Assembly (NCBI RefSeq): GCF_900103455.1 | Contig: NZ_FNHI01000010.1 | Span: 62,001 to 126,000 of the forward strand | DNA from: Streptomyces wuyuanensis | Lineage (GTDB): Bacteria; Actinomycetota; Actinomycetes; Streptomycetales; Streptomycetaceae | Direction of reading: 5' to 3' | Length of the DNA: 64,000 nt | Shown here: positions 17,433 through 26,191 of the stretch, piece by piece | Layout: every line of letters begins with the position of its first letter | Position numbering within the stretch: the first letter of the stretch is position 1 | Translations under genes and position numbers: made by a program | Notes under the pieces: model-generated | Seen by the model: the letters and a program-made list of their open reading frames with translations, nothing else | The model's database searches: none | What the model was told of the DNA's origin: nothing

Positions 17433-17849
17433 ATGAAGTATCTGGTGATGGTCCAGGGCTCGCAGGCCGACTACGAGGCGATGACCGGACAGCCGTCCTC
17501 CCACAGCCCAGCCTGGAGCGAGAAGGACCTGCAGGCGATGTTCTCCCACATGGAGGCCATCAACAACGACCTGGCCGAGTCCGGGGAGCTCGTGGACGCA
17601 CAGGGGCTGGTCGAGCCCGCCAGGACGCGACTGGTGAGCCTGGACGACGAGGGCCGGCCGGTGATCTCGGACGGCCCGTACGGCGAGACGAAGGAGTTGC
17701 TGGCCGGCTACTGGGTGCTGGACTGCGCGAGCCTGGAGCGGGTCACGGAGATCGCCGTCCGGGTCGCCCGGTGCCCCGTCCCCGAGGGGGCGACCGACTA
17801 CCCCGTCGTCATCCGGCCGATCCAGGACGGCGGAGGCGATCTGTGCTGA
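17433..17849 (+). CDS. DGPF/YCII-domain protein
   Basis: This 138-aa protein begins MKYLVMVQGSQADYEAM and carries the family-defining DGPYGETKE motif (here SDGPYGETKELLAGYWVLD), a variant of DGPF. The fold is a ferredoxin-like YCII barrel dimer. Such proteins are regularly encoded beside ECF42-type sigma factors, and one follows 157 bp downstream. The family is thought to work with, or be controlled by, the sigma factor rather than being an anti-sigma factor; the mechanism is unknown. ATG 17433 has GAGGAG 7 nt upstream. Confidence 0.88.
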   Translation: MKYLVMVQGSQADYEAMTGQPSSHSPAWSEKDLQAMFSHMEAINNDLAESGELVDAQGLVEPARTRLVSLDDEGRPVISDGPYGETKELLAGYWVLDCASLERVTEIAVRVARCPVPEGATDYPVVIRPIQDGGGDLC

Positions 17850-17851
17850 GG

Positions 17852-17945
17852 GGGTCCGTACGGCACCCCTCGCCGATTGCGTACGCGCTGACCGGGTCCG
17901 TACGGCACCCGGCCATGAACCGGTCCGTGCCGATCGCGTACGCGC
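17852..17945 (+). repeat. Interspersed short repeats in front of the ECF sigma gene
   Basis: GGGTCCGTACGGCACCC occurs at 17852-17868 and 17894-17910 (period 42). CGATTGCGTACGCGC occurs at 17874-17888, with a one-base variant at 17931-17945. They fill the gap between the DGPF gene and the sigma factor and could be operators or a slippage product. Confidence 0.6.
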
Positions 17946-18006
17946 CCAGGCGGGCCCATGGGGCCGTTCGCCCCGCCCCGGTCCGGAGGCCGTCCGTGAG
18001 GCTTCG

Positions 18007-19266
18007 ATGAGCCGGACGACCGGGGTCGAGGACCTGCTGAGGCTGCACGCCCCGCAGGTCCTCGGCGCGCTGGTGCGCCGGTACGGGCACTTCGCGACCG
18101 CGGAGGACGCCGTGCAGGAAGCCCTGCTCGCCGCAGCACAGCAGTGGCCCGAGGGCGGCGTGCCGGACAATCCGCGCGGCTGGCTGATCCGGGTCGCCTC
18201 GCGACGGCTCACCGACCAGTTGCGCAGCGACGAGGCGCGGCGACGCCGGGAGGAGACCGCCGCACAGCTCACCCCGCGCGACGCGCACACGGCACCGCCG
18301 CCCGGGGAGGGCCGCGCCCCGTCCGAGGACGACACGCTCACCCTGCTGTTCCTCTGCTGCCACCCGGTGCTGACGCCCGCCGCGCAGATCGCGCTGACGC
18401 TGCGGGCGGTCGGCGGTCTGACGACGGCGGAGATCGCCCGTGCGCTGCTCGTCCCCGAGGCGACGACGGCGCAGCGCATCAGCCGGGCCAAGGCGAAGAT
18501 CAAGGGTGTGCCGTTCCGCCCGCCGGGGCCCGAGGACCGGGACGAACGGCTGTCCGCCGTCCTGCAGGTGCTGTACCTGATCTTCAACGAGGGCTACACG
18601 GCGACCTCGGGCGCCACCCTGCACCGCGCCGACCTCGCCCGGGAGGCGATCCGGCTGACCCGCGCGGTGCGCCGGCTGCTGCCGCGGGAGGGCCGGGTCA
18701 CCGGGCTGCTGGCGCTGATGCTGCTCACCGATGCCCGCAGCGCGGCGCGCACCGGCCCGCACGGAGAGCTGATCCCGCTCGACGAACAGGACCGGGCGCG
18801 GTGGGACCGGGAGGAGATCGCCGAGGGCACCGCCCTGGTCGAGGAGGCGCTGTCGGAGGGGCCGGCCGGCCCGTACCAGTTGCAGGCGGCGATCGCGGCC
18901 CTGCACGACGAGGCGGCGCGCGCGGAGGACACGGACTGGCCGCAGATCCTCGCGCTGTACGACGTGCTCGTGCGGCGCGCCCCCGAGCCGATGGCCGAGC
19001 TGGGCAGGGCCGTGGCGGTCGCGATGGTGGCGGGACCGGAGGCGGGACTGGCGGAACTGGGCGCGCTGGAGGACCGGCTGGCGGGCCATCACCGTCTGGA
19101 CGCGGTACGGGCGCATCTGCTGGAGCGGGCCGGGGACCCTAACGCCGCCCGCGACGCCTACCGGCGAGCCGCCGCGCGCACGCTCAGCGCTCCCGAGTCG
19201 CGCTACCTGCGGATGCGCGCGGCCCGGCTCCGCGAGGACGGCGACACGGGGCGCGACGGGGGCTGA
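18007..19266 (+). CDS. ECF sigma factor with C-terminal extension (ECF42-like)
   Basis: A 419-aa sigma-70-family factor. Region 2 is near the N-terminus (YGHFATAEDAVQEALLAAAQ and NPRGWLIRVASRRLTDQL). Region 4 is near residue 135-165 (LTLRAVGGLTTAEIARALLV, then TTAQRISRAKAKI). A helical extension of about 240 residues follows (DUF6596-like/TPR-like, with LYLIFNEGYTATSG). That extension plus the adjacent DGPF protein defines the ECF42 group, in which the C-terminal domain is reported to be needed for activity and replaces an anti-sigma factor. ATG 18007 is the only start that keeps region 2 intact. Confidence 0.9.
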   Translation: MSRTTGVEDLLRLHAPQVLGALVRRYGHFATAEDAVQEALLAAAQQWPEGGVPDNPRGWLIRVASRRLTDQLRSDEARRRREETAAQLTPRDAHTAPPPGEGRAPSEDDTLTLLFLCCHPVLTPAAQIALTLRAVGGLTTAEIARALLVPEATTAQRISRAKAKIKGVPFRPPGPEDRDERLSAVLQVLYLIFNEGYTATSGATLHRADLAREAIRLTRAVRRLLPREGRVTGLLALMLLTDARSAARTGPHGELIPLDEQDRARWDREEIAEGTALVEEALSEGPAGPYQLQAAIAALHDEAARAEDTDWPQILALYDVLVRRAPEPMAELGRAVAVAMVAGPEAGLAELGALEDRLAGHHRLDAVRAHLLERAGDPNAARDAYRRAAARTLSAPESRYLRMRAARLREDGDTGRDGG

Positions 19267-19391
19267 GGGCGGCGGGCGGAGTGTGGGGCCGCGGGCGGGG
19301 GCCGCGGGGTGGGAGAGCCCCGGGGTGAGCGGCGCGCGGACATCTCGGAAGTCCTGCCGGACCTCTGGCATTTCATGTGACCCACCAGTAC

Positions 19392-19406
19392 CTTACCGCC
19401 GGTAAG
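19392..19406. promoter_or_regulatory. Palindromic operator CTTACCG-C-CGGTAAG
   Basis: A perfect 15-bp palindrome 42 bp upstream of the start of the secreted propeller gene. Half-site composition (TACCG/CGGTA) is typical of TetR-family operators. No TetR gene is adjacent, so the regulator is unknown. Confidence 0.55.
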
Positions 19407-19447
19407 TCCCCTGTCCGCGTCCTGCCCCACACCCTGAGGAGCGCGCC

Positions 19448-20749
19448 GTGAAGACAGCACTCCCCCCGGCTCTGGCCGTTGTGGCCGTGGCCCTCGCGGT
19501 CACGGCCACCGCGACCGGCCCGGCGTCGGCGGCCCCGGCGTCCCAGGAGCCCGGGACCACAGCCACCGCCACCGTCACCACCACCGGCTCGGCCGGCCTG
19601 CGCGAGGTGCTGTTCGTCGGCAACAACTGGGACGGCACCGCCGATGTCCTCGAACCCTCCGGTTCCCTCGCCAGGATCGGCCGGATCAATGTGATCCCGG
19701 ACAAGGACCAGCGGATGCTGGAGATCCATCTCAACCCGGTGAAGCTCGCCTACTTCCTCGGCATCCGGATGTCCGTCGGCGAGGGCCACGACCAGTTCGT
19801 CGACGACATGTACTCGACGCCGGACGGATCCGCCGTCGTCGTGTCGCGGCCGAGTTTCGCCGACGTCGTGTCCATCGACGTGGCCAGCGGAAAGCTCAAC
19901 TGGCGTTTTCCCGTGTCGGGTTACCGTTCCGACCACATGGCCGTCTCCCCGGACGGGACACGTGTTGCGGTCTCCGCGTCGACGTCCAACACCGTGCACG
20001 TCCTCGACATCCGCACCGGCCGCGAGGCCGGCTCTTTCGCCACCGGCGACAAACCGCACGAGAACGTCTTCACCGACGGCGGCAAGCGGATCTGGAACAG
20101 CGCGATCGGCGAGGTCAACACCGCTCTGGACGACCCCTTCTGGGACTTCACCAAGGGCGACCGCAAGATCACCGTGGTCGACGCGGAGACGTACCGCACG
20201 GTCAAGGTCATCGACATGCGGCAGCGGCTGGACGCCTTCGGCCGAACGGACCTCTCGGACGCGGTGCGGCCTGTTGCCTTCACCCCGGACGAGTCGAAGC
20301 TCTACTTCCAGGTCTCGTTCCACAACGGCTTCCTGGAGTACGACGTGGCCGCCGACCGCATCACCCGCGAGAAGACCCTCCCGAAGAACCCGGCGACCAG
20401 CGAGGACCGTACGACCTGGGTGAACGACTCCCGCCACCACGGCATCTCGATGAGCCCCGCGGGCGACAAGATCTGCGTCGCCGGGACGATGGACGACTAC
20501 GCGACGGTCGTCGACCGGGCGACGCTCCGGGAGGGGCCGCTGATCACGGCCTCGAAGCCGTACTGGGCCACGGTGAGCGGGGACGGGAAGTCGTGCGTGG
20601 TCTCCGAGAGCGGATCGGACTCGGTCACCGCGATCGACTTCGCCACCGGCCGCAAGGTGGCGAGCGTGCCGGTCGGGGACCACCCCCAGCGCGTGCGGCT
20701 CGGCAAGGTGGCAGCTGACTGGACGGGCCCTTCGGCCGCACGGGAATAG
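19448..20749 (+). CDS. Secreted YncE-like beta-propeller protein
   Basis: This 433-aa protein has a signal peptide (LPPALAVVAVALAVTATATG ending in ASA-AP). It then has repeated propeller blades of the YncE/40-residue YVTN type: REVLFVGNNWDGTADVLEP, MAVSPDGTRVAVSASTSNTV, HGISMSPAGDKICVAGTMDD, GKSCVVSESGSDSVTAIDFA. About seven blades fit. No catalytic motif is visible; such proteins bind ligands or partners at the cell surface. GTG 19448 follows GAGGAG by 6 nt. The upstream palindrome suggests repression by a TetR-type regulator. Confidence 0.82.
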   Translation: MKTALPPALAVVAVALAVTATATGPASAAPASQEPGTTATATVTTTGSAGLREVLFVGNNWDGTADVLEPSGSLARIGRINVIPDKDQRMLEIHLNPVKLAYFLGIRMSVGEGHDQFVDDMYSTPDGSAVVVSRPSFADVVSIDVASGKLNWRFPVSGYRSDHMAVSPDGTRVAVSASTSNTVHVLDIRTGREAGSFATGDKPHENVFTDGGKRIWNSAIGEVNTALDDPFWDFTKGDRKITVVDAETYRTVKVIDMRQRLDAFGRTDLSDAVRPVAFTPDESKLYFQVSFHNGFLEYDVAADRITREKTLPKNPATSEDRTTWVNDSRHHGISMSPAGDKICVAGTMDDYATVVDRATLREGPLITASKPYWATVSGDGKSCVVSESGSDSVTAIDFATGRKVASVPVGDHPQRVRLGKVAADWTGPSAARE

Positions 20750-20829
20750 CCCGGCCATCGTGACCAGGGGCCGGCGTCCCCCGGGACAAACGGGTGGCGG
20801 GACCCCGGAGCGGGCGGCACCATCGGTTC

Positions 20830-21591
20830 ATGACCCGCACGTTCGACCATTTGGTGGCCGAGGCCGAGTCCGTTTCCGTGGCGGGCTGGGACTTCTCCTG
20901 GCTCGACGGCCGGGCGACCGAGCAGCGCCCGTCCTGGGGGTACCAGCGGCTGATGAGCGAGCGGCTGGCGCGGGCGTCGGCCGCCCTCGACATCCAGACC
21001 GGCGGCGGAGAGGTGCTCGCCGGCGCCCCGAAGCTGCCGCCGCTCACGGTCGCCACCGAGGGCTGGCCGCCGAACGTCGAGAAGGCCACGCGGCTGCTGC
21101 ATCCGCTGGGGGCGGCGGTCGTGGTGGACCGCGACGAGCCCCCGCTGCCGTTCGGTGCGGGGGCCTTCGACCTGGTCGTCAGCCGGCACCCGGTGCAGGT
21201 CTGGTGGGACGAGATCGCCCGGGTCCTGCGACCGGGTGGTACGTACCTCTCGCAGCAGGTCGGCCCGGCCAGCGTCTTCGAGCTGGTCGAGTACTTCCTG
21301 GGACCCCAGCCGGAGGAGACGCGCCGGGCCCGCCATCCCGACGACGCCCGCGAGGCGGCCGAGACTGCCGGACTGGAGGTCGTCGACCTGCGTTCGGAGG
21401 CGCTGCGGACCGAGTTCTTCGACATCGGGGCGGTGATCTACTTCCTGCGGAAGGTGGTGTGGATGGTGCCGGGCTTCACCGTGGCCCGGTACCGCGACCG
21501 GCTCCGCGAGCTGCACGACCGGATCGAGGCGGAGGGTCCGTTCGTCGCCCGGACGACCCGCTTTCTGATCGAGGCGCGCAAGCCCGGCTGA
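20830..21591 (+). CDS. SAM-dependent methyltransferase (class I)
   Basis: A 253-aa Rossmann methyltransferase. Motif I reads ALDIQTGGGEVLAGAP, motif II is around AAVVVDRDEPPLPFGAGAFDLVVSRHPVQ, and motif III is EIARVLRPGGTYLSQQVGP. The C-terminal part (IGAVIYFLRKVVWMVPGFTV) is shared by actinobacterial proteins usually annotated only as methyltransferase. The substrate is unknown. ATG 20830 is preferred over the in-frame start 36 nt upstream, which lies in a non-conserved extension. Confidence 0.85.
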   Translation: MTRTFDHLVAEAESVSVAGWDFSWLDGRATEQRPSWGYQRLMSERLARASAALDIQTGGGEVLAGAPKLPPLTVATEGWPPNVEKATRLLHPLGAAVVVDRDEPPLPFGAGAFDLVVSRHPVQVWWDEIARVLRPGGTYLSQQVGPASVFELVEYFLGPQPEETRRARHPDDAREAAETAGLEVVDLRSEALRTEFFDIGAVIYFLRKVVWMVPGFTVARYRDRLRELHDRIEAEGPFVARTTRFLIEARKPG

Positions 21592-21685
21592 CGGCACCCG
21601 GCGGGACCCGCCGCCAGGCGTCCGCGGAGCCCCGAAGGGCCGCGGCGGAGGTGCGGCACGCCCTGGCGGGAGGGATCATCGGGGA

Positions 21686-22267
21686 ATGAGTCCCGAGATC
21701 CACCTCGCCCAGCAGCCCGAGGCCGACGAGCTGCTCGGGCGCAGTCCGCTTGCCCTGATGATCGGCATGCTGCTGGACCAGCAGGTCCCGATGGAATGGG
21801 CCTTCACGGGCCCCCACACGATCGCCGAGCGCCTCGGAAAGGACGATCTCGACGCCCACGAGATCGCCGCCCAGGACCCCGAGGCGTTCGCCGCTCTGCT
21901 GTCGCAGAAGCCCGCGGTGCACCGCTATCCGGGGTCGATGGCGAAACGGATCCACCAGCTGTGCCAGTACCTGGTGGACGAGTACGACGGCGACCCGACG
22001 GCACTGTGGAAGGACGCGCCCTCGGGCAAGGAGGTGCTCGGCCGGCTGCTCGCGCTGCCCGGCTTCGGCAAGCAGAAGGCCCAGATCTTCCTCGCCCTGC
22101 TGGGCAAGCAGTACGGGGTGTGCCCGGACGGCTGGCGGGAGGCCGCTGGACCGTACGGCGAGGAGCGCGCCTACCGTTCGGCCGCGGACATCACCGGTCC
22201 GGAGTCGCTGGCCAAGGTCCGTGCGCACAAGCAGGAGCTGAAGCGCGCGGCGAAGGCGGCCAAATGA
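21686..22267 (+). CDS. HhH-GPD-type base-excision repair family protein
   Basis: This 193-aa protein has the helix-hairpin-helix GPD fold: LALMIGMLLDQQVPMEWAFT (substrate-pocket helix), and LGRLLALPGFGKQKAQIFLALLG with the LPGFG hairpin loop. The catalytic Asp normally found about 18-20 residues after the hairpin is not obvious; VCPDGWREAAG is the only candidate. No FeS cysteines are present. Members are annotated as putative DNA glycosylases, mostly uncharacterised. ATG 21686 is clean. Its neighbours are unrelated in function. Confidence 0.85.
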   Translation: MSPEIHLAQQPEADELLGRSPLALMIGMLLDQQVPMEWAFTGPHTIAERLGKDDLDAHEIAAQDPEAFAALLSQKPAVHRYPGSMAKRIHQLCQYLVDEYDGDPTALWKDAPSGKEVLGRLLALPGFGKQKAQIFLALLGKQYGVCPDGWREAAGPYGEERAYRSAADITGPESLAKVRAHKQELKRAAKAAK

Positions 22268-22337
22268 CTCACAAGTACGCCCGAAGACGTACCAGTTGAT
22301 GTCAATGGCGCTAAATAACGCGTGAGTTGCGGCACAT

Positions 22338-22352
22338 GTGTTCACAGAACAC
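22338..22352. promoter_or_regulatory. Palindrome GTGTTC-ACA-GAACAC upstream of the M28 gene
   Basis: A perfect 15-bp palindrome 52 bp before the GTG start of the aminopeptidase, in a locally AT-richer stretch (GCTAAATAACGCG at 22310). Position and symmetry fit an operator; no regulator is assigned. Confidence 0.5.
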
Positions 22353-22403
22353 TCAGAGATCGCTAGCTTCCCCTCAACCTCGTTCGCACCGGGAAGGACC
22401 TCT

Positions 22404-23969
22404 GTGAACGCAACCCATCGCAGAGCAGTGGCCACCGTGGCCGCAGCCGCACTCGCGACCCCGCTCCTGCTGGCATCCGCCTCGCCCGCAACCGCTCACC
22501 GGCACGACCCTGCCAAGGGAGCGGCGAAGGACGCGGCCAAGCTCTCCAAGAAGCTGGTCCGCGAGTCGTCCGCCAAGGACGCCTTCAAGCACTTGCAGAA
22601 GTTCCAGCAGATAGCCGACAGCACCGGCGGCCACCGCGCCGCCGGTTCGCTGGGTTACGACGCCTCCGCCGCGTACGTCTACCAGCAGCTGAAGAAGGCC
22701 GGGTACGACGTCTCGTACCAGAACTTCGACTTCATATACACCGAGACCCAGGCCGAGAAGCTGTCGGTGGTCTCCCCCGCGCCGCGCGACATCGCGATAT
22801 CGGCGATGACGTACACCAAGTCGACGCCCGTGGGCGGTGTCAGGGCCGACCTGGCCGCCGTCCCCGTCGACGCCGACGGCACCACGGGCTGCGAGCCCGC
22901 GGACTTCGCCTCCGGAACCTTCACCGGCAAGGTGGCGCTGATCCAGCGCGGTGGCTGCACGTTCGCCGCCAAGCAGGAGAACGCGGCCGCGGCGGGCGCG
23001 ATCGGCGCGGTCATCTACAACAACACCGAGGGAGCCCTCTCCGGCACCCTCGGCGGCCCCGAGGCCGGAAAGATCCCGACCGGCGGCATCACCCAGGCCG
23101 AGGGCGCCAAGCTCGCCGAGGACCTGGCCAAGGGCCCGGTGAGCATCGACTTCGAGATCCGCCAGCTCCAGGAGAAGCGGACCACTCGCAACGTCATCGC
23201 CGAGACGCGCCACGGCAACGCCGCCAACACGGTCATGCTGGGCGCCCACCTCGACTCCGTGACGGCCGGCCCCGGCATCAACGACAACGGCTCCGGCTCG
23301 GCCGGTCTGCTCGAGGTCGCCCTGGAGTTCGCCAAGGCCGAGAAGCGGCCCGCCAACAAGGTGCGGTTCGCCTGGTGGGGCGCCGAGGAGAACGGTCTGC
23401 TGGGCTCCGAGCACTACGTCGCGAACCTGAGCGACCTGGGCAAGAAGGAGATCAAGCTCTACCTGAACTTCGACATGATCGCGTCGCCGAACTACGGCCT
23501 GTTCGTGTACGACGGCGACAACTCCGACGGCGTAGGCGCGCCGGCCGGTCCGGCGGGCTCGGCCCAGCTGGAGCGCGACATCAACGAGTTCATGGACCGC
23601 GTCGGCGCGCCCCACGAGGGCACGGACTTCACGGGCCGCTCCGACTACGGCCCGTTCGTCGAGGCCGGCATCCCGTCCGGCGGCACCTTCACCGGCGCCG
23701 AGGGCATCAAGTCCGCCGCGCAGGCCGAGAAGTTCGGCGGCACGGCGGGCGTCGCGTACGACGCGTGCTACCACGCCAAGTGCGACGACATCAAGAACGT
23801 CAACATGAAGGCGTTCGACGTCAACATCGACATCATCGCCAACGCCGCCGGCACGTACGCGCACGACCTGAGCTCGCTGCGCAAGCCGGTCGTCACCGTC
23901 CCCACGGACGGCGACACGGGCAGCGGCGGCGGTCTGCACGACGGCCACGACCACGAGGTCACCGAGTAA
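22404..23969 (+). CDS. Secreted M28 aminopeptidase with PA domain
   Basis: This 521-aa exported zinc peptidase has a signal peptide ending near ATA-HRH. A PA (protease-associated) insert spans residues about 150-260 (GKVALIQRGGCTFAAKQENA). The M28 catalytic core follows. Metal and catalytic residues are visible: His/Asp in LGAHLDSVTAGPGINDNGSG, the Glu pair in WWGAEENGLLGSEHY, Asp in LNFDMIASPNYG, and the C-terminal His in CYHAKCDD. It resembles the S. griseus aminopeptidase family. GTG 22404 follows GGAAGGA by 5 nt. The tail is rich in Gly/His/Asp (GGGLHDGHDHEVTE). Confidence 0.93.
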   Translation: MNATHRRAVATVAAAALATPLLLASASPATAHRHDPAKGAAKDAAKLSKKLVRESSAKDAFKHLQKFQQIADSTGGHRAAGSLGYDASAAYVYQQLKKAGYDVSYQNFDFIYTETQAEKLSVVSPAPRDIAISAMTYTKSTPVGGVRADLAAVPVDADGTTGCEPADFASGTFTGKVALIQRGGCTFAAKQENAAAAGAIGAVIYNNTEGALSGTLGGPEAGKIPTGGITQAEGAKLAEDLAKGPVSIDFEIRQLQEKRTTRNVIAETRHGNAANTVMLGAHLDSVTAGPGINDNGSGSAGLLEVALEFAKAEKRPANKVRFAWWGAEENGLLGSEHYVANLSDLGKKEIKLYLNFDMIASPNYGLFVYDGDNSDGVGAPAGPAGSAQLERDINEFMDRVGAPHEGTDFTGRSDYGPFVEAGIPSGGTFTGAEGIKSAAQAEKFGGTAGVAYDACYHAKCDDIKNVNMKAFDVNIDIIANAAGTYAHDLSSLRKPVVTVPTDGDTGSGGGLHDGHDHEVTE

Positions 23970-24023
23970 CAGCGGGGACCGGCATTCCCTGACCCGCGAT
24001 GTCTCCCGGCGGCCGGGCCCCTT

Positions 24024-25631
24024 CTACCGGCGACGTCTGCGTGACGTGCCGAAGAGGGACCGGGAGATCTCCCGGCCCAGCTGGGTGCCGACCGAGCGGG
24101 CAAGTGACGTGAACAGCCCACTGCCCATCACCTGTCCGGCCAGGGACTCCTCCCGCCGCGGCGCGCGGGCCGCGTCCGCCTCCCGCCGGGCGGCCTCCTC
24201 CGCCTCCCGCGCCGCCCGCAACGCCGACTCCTCGGCCTGCTGCTCCGCCGTCAGCTTCTCGTACGCCGACTCCCGGTCCACAGCCTGTGCATAGCGCGGG
24301 TACAGCGCCGAGGACGCCACCGCGGCATCCAGCACGGAGTCACCGACCGGGCCCATCAGCGACACCGGCGCCCGCAGCCGCGTCGCAGCGACGGGCGTCG
24401 GCGCGCCCGACTCGCTCAGCACGGTGACGACCGCCTCTCCCGTGCCCAGCGAGGTGAGGACCTCCTCCAGGTCGTACGGGGAGTCCGGGAACGTCCGCAC
24501 CGTCGCCTTCAGCGCCTTGGCGTCGTCCGGGGTGAAGGCCCGCAGGGCGTGCTGCACCCGGTTGCCGAGCTGCCCCAGCACATCACCGGGCACGTCCTTG
24601 GGCGTCTGCGTCACGAAGAAGACCCCGACCCCCTTGGAGCGGATCAGCCGCACCGTCCGGGTGACCGCCTCCAGGAACGCCTTGGAGGCTCCGTCGAACA
24701 GGAGATGCGCCTCGTCGAAGAAGAACACCAGCTTCGGCTTGTCGAGGTCGCCGACCTCCGGCAGATCCGCGTACAGATCCGCGAGCAGCCACATCAGAAA
24801 GGTCGAGAAGAGCTGCGGCTCGTCCTGGACGCCGGGGAGTTCCAGCACGGACACGACTCCGCGTCCGTCGGGCGCCGTTCGCAGCAGCTCGCCCGTGTCG
24901 AACTCCGGCTCGCCGAAGAAGTCGCCCGCGCCCTGCTGCTCGAAGGCCGTGATGGACCGCAGGATCACCCCGGCCGTGGCCGTGGACAGGCCGCCGATGC
25001 CCTTCAGCTCCGGCTTCCCGGTGTCCGACACCAGGAACGCGACCACGGCCCGCAGATCCTTCAGGTCCACCAGCTCCAGCCCCTTGGCGTCGGCGTAGTG
25101 GAAGATCAGGCCGAGCGACTGCTCCTGCGTCCGGTTGAGCTGGAGCACCTTGGACAGCAGCACCGGGCCGAAGTCCGTGACGGTCGCGCGGACCGGGATG
25201 CCGTGGCCGGTGCCGCCCAGCGCGTAGAACTCCGCGGGGAAGCCCTCCGCACGCCACTCCTGGCCCACCTGCGCGGCCCGCTCCACGACCTTCTCCCCGC
25301 CCTCGCCGGGCGCGGCGATGCCGGAGAGATCGCCCTTCATGTCGGCGAGGAACACGGGGACACCGTTCGCCGACAGCTGCTCGGCGACCAGCTGGAGCGT
25401 CTTGGTCTTGCCGGTGCCCGTCGCTCCCGCGACCAGGCCGTGGCGATTGAGCATGCCCAGGGGGATCCGGACGGGCGCCCCCGGCAGGCACCGCCCGTCG
25501 TGGAGCAGGGCACCCAGCTCGAGGGCGGGCCCCGTAAAGGCGTAACCGGAGGCGATCTGTCCTGCCTCCGCGGGGAGTTCAGACGCGCCGGACGGGCCCG
25601 CGGACCGTGACGGCTGCTCGGGCTCAGTCAT
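24024..25631 (-). CDS. HerA-like ATPase/helicase (DUF853)
   Basis: A 535-aa cytosolic P-loop ATPase of the HerA/FtsK superfamily: Walker A GATGTGKTKT near residue 85, the VFLADMKGDLSG motif, and Walker B KLVFFFDEAHLLF. A sensor-type VGVFFVTQTPKDVPGDVLGQ precedes the C-terminal helical tail rich in Glu/Ala/Arg. Family members are annotated as helicase HerA-like with no settled function; no NurA partner is adjacent. ATG 25631 is selected over the longer open frame because homology begins shortly after it. The gene converges with the M28 gene. Confidence 0.88.
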   Translation of the reverse strand: MTEPEQPSRSAGPSGASELPAEAGQIASGYAFTGPALELGALLHDGRCLPGAPVRIPLGMLNRHGLVAGATGTGKTKTLQLVAEQLSANGVPVFLADMKGDLSGIAAPGEGGEKVVERAAQVGQEWRAEGFPAEFYALGGTGHGIPVRATVTDFGPVLLSKVLQLNRTQEQSLGLIFHYADAKGLELVDLKDLRAVVAFLVSDTGKPELKGIGGLSTATAGVILRSITAFEQQGAGDFFGEPEFDTGELLRTAPDGRGVVSVLELPGVQDEPQLFSTFLMWLLADLYADLPEVGDLDKPKLVFFFDEAHLLFDGASKAFLEAVTRTVRLIRSKGVGVFFVTQTPKDVPGDVLGQLGNRVQHALRAFTPDDAKALKATVRTFPDSPYDLEEVLTSLGTGEAVVTVLSESGAPTPVAATRLRAPVSLMGPVGDSVLDAAVASSALYPRYAQAVDRESAYEKLTAEQQAEESALRAAREAEEAARREADAARAPRREESLAGQVMGSGLFTSLARSVGTQLGREISRSLFGTSRRRRR

Positions 25632-25739
25632 GACACGGCCCCTACTTCCGGGTTTGCGAGGTTTTTGCGGGGTTTTGCTCAGCATCCCACCGGCGCTGCC
25701 TGGCTGCGCCGACCGCCGCTTGCCCGGTAGGCTTTCCGT

Positions 25740-26036
25740 GTGATCTTCAAGCGCATCGGCAACGGGCGGCCGTATCCCGACCACGGCCGGGAAAGCACCC
25801 GGCAGTGGGCGGATGTCGCGCCGCGCCCGGTCCGCCTCGATCAGCTCGTGACCACCAAGGGCCAACTGGACCTCGAGACCCTCCTCGCCGAGGACTCGAC
25901 CTTCTACGGGGACCTCTTCGCCCATGTCGTGAAGTGGCAGGGCGACCTCTACCTCGAGGACGGGCTGCACCGCGCCGTGCGCGCGGCACTCCAGCAGCGG
26001 CAGGTGCTCCACGCCCGCGTGCTGGAGCTGGACTGA
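25740..26036 (+). CDS. Conserved ParB/sulfiredoxin-like mini-protein
   Basis: A 98-aa protein starting with GTG (MIFKRIGNGRPYPDHGRE). The core FAHVVKWQGDLYLEDGLHRA, followed by VRAALQQRQVLHARVLEL, resembles the ParB N-terminal/sulfiredoxin pocket, in which (V/I)xDGHHR binds nucleotide; here the motif is LEDGLHRA. Preceding VRLDQLVTTKGQLDLETLLA fits the strand-helix that opens that fold. Automated annotation often calls such proteins VapB antitoxins, but no VapC or RHH/AbrB motif is present. It is divergent from the HerA-like gene (108 bp between starts). Confidence 0.7.
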   Translation: MIFKRIGNGRPYPDHGRESTRQWADVAPRPVRLDQLVTTKGQLDLETLLAEDSTFYGDLFAHVVKWQGDLYLEDGLHRAVRAALQQRQVLHARVLELD

Positions 26037-26191
26037 CCCGGACCGGCCGCCGCGGGCGACCCGTTCGGCCCCTCCCCGCGACCCCGTAAGGCGCAGCATC
26101 GCGACCCTTAAGGCGCAGCTTCGCGCCCATACGGGCGCAAGCGGATGATCGTTAAGTAGGCATAGCCACCGGACCGCATTACGCTGCGCCC

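Noticed and set aside
25740..26036. VapB-type antitoxin
   Set aside because: No VapC partner, no AbrB/RHH/HTH motif, and the protein looks ParB/Srx-like instead.
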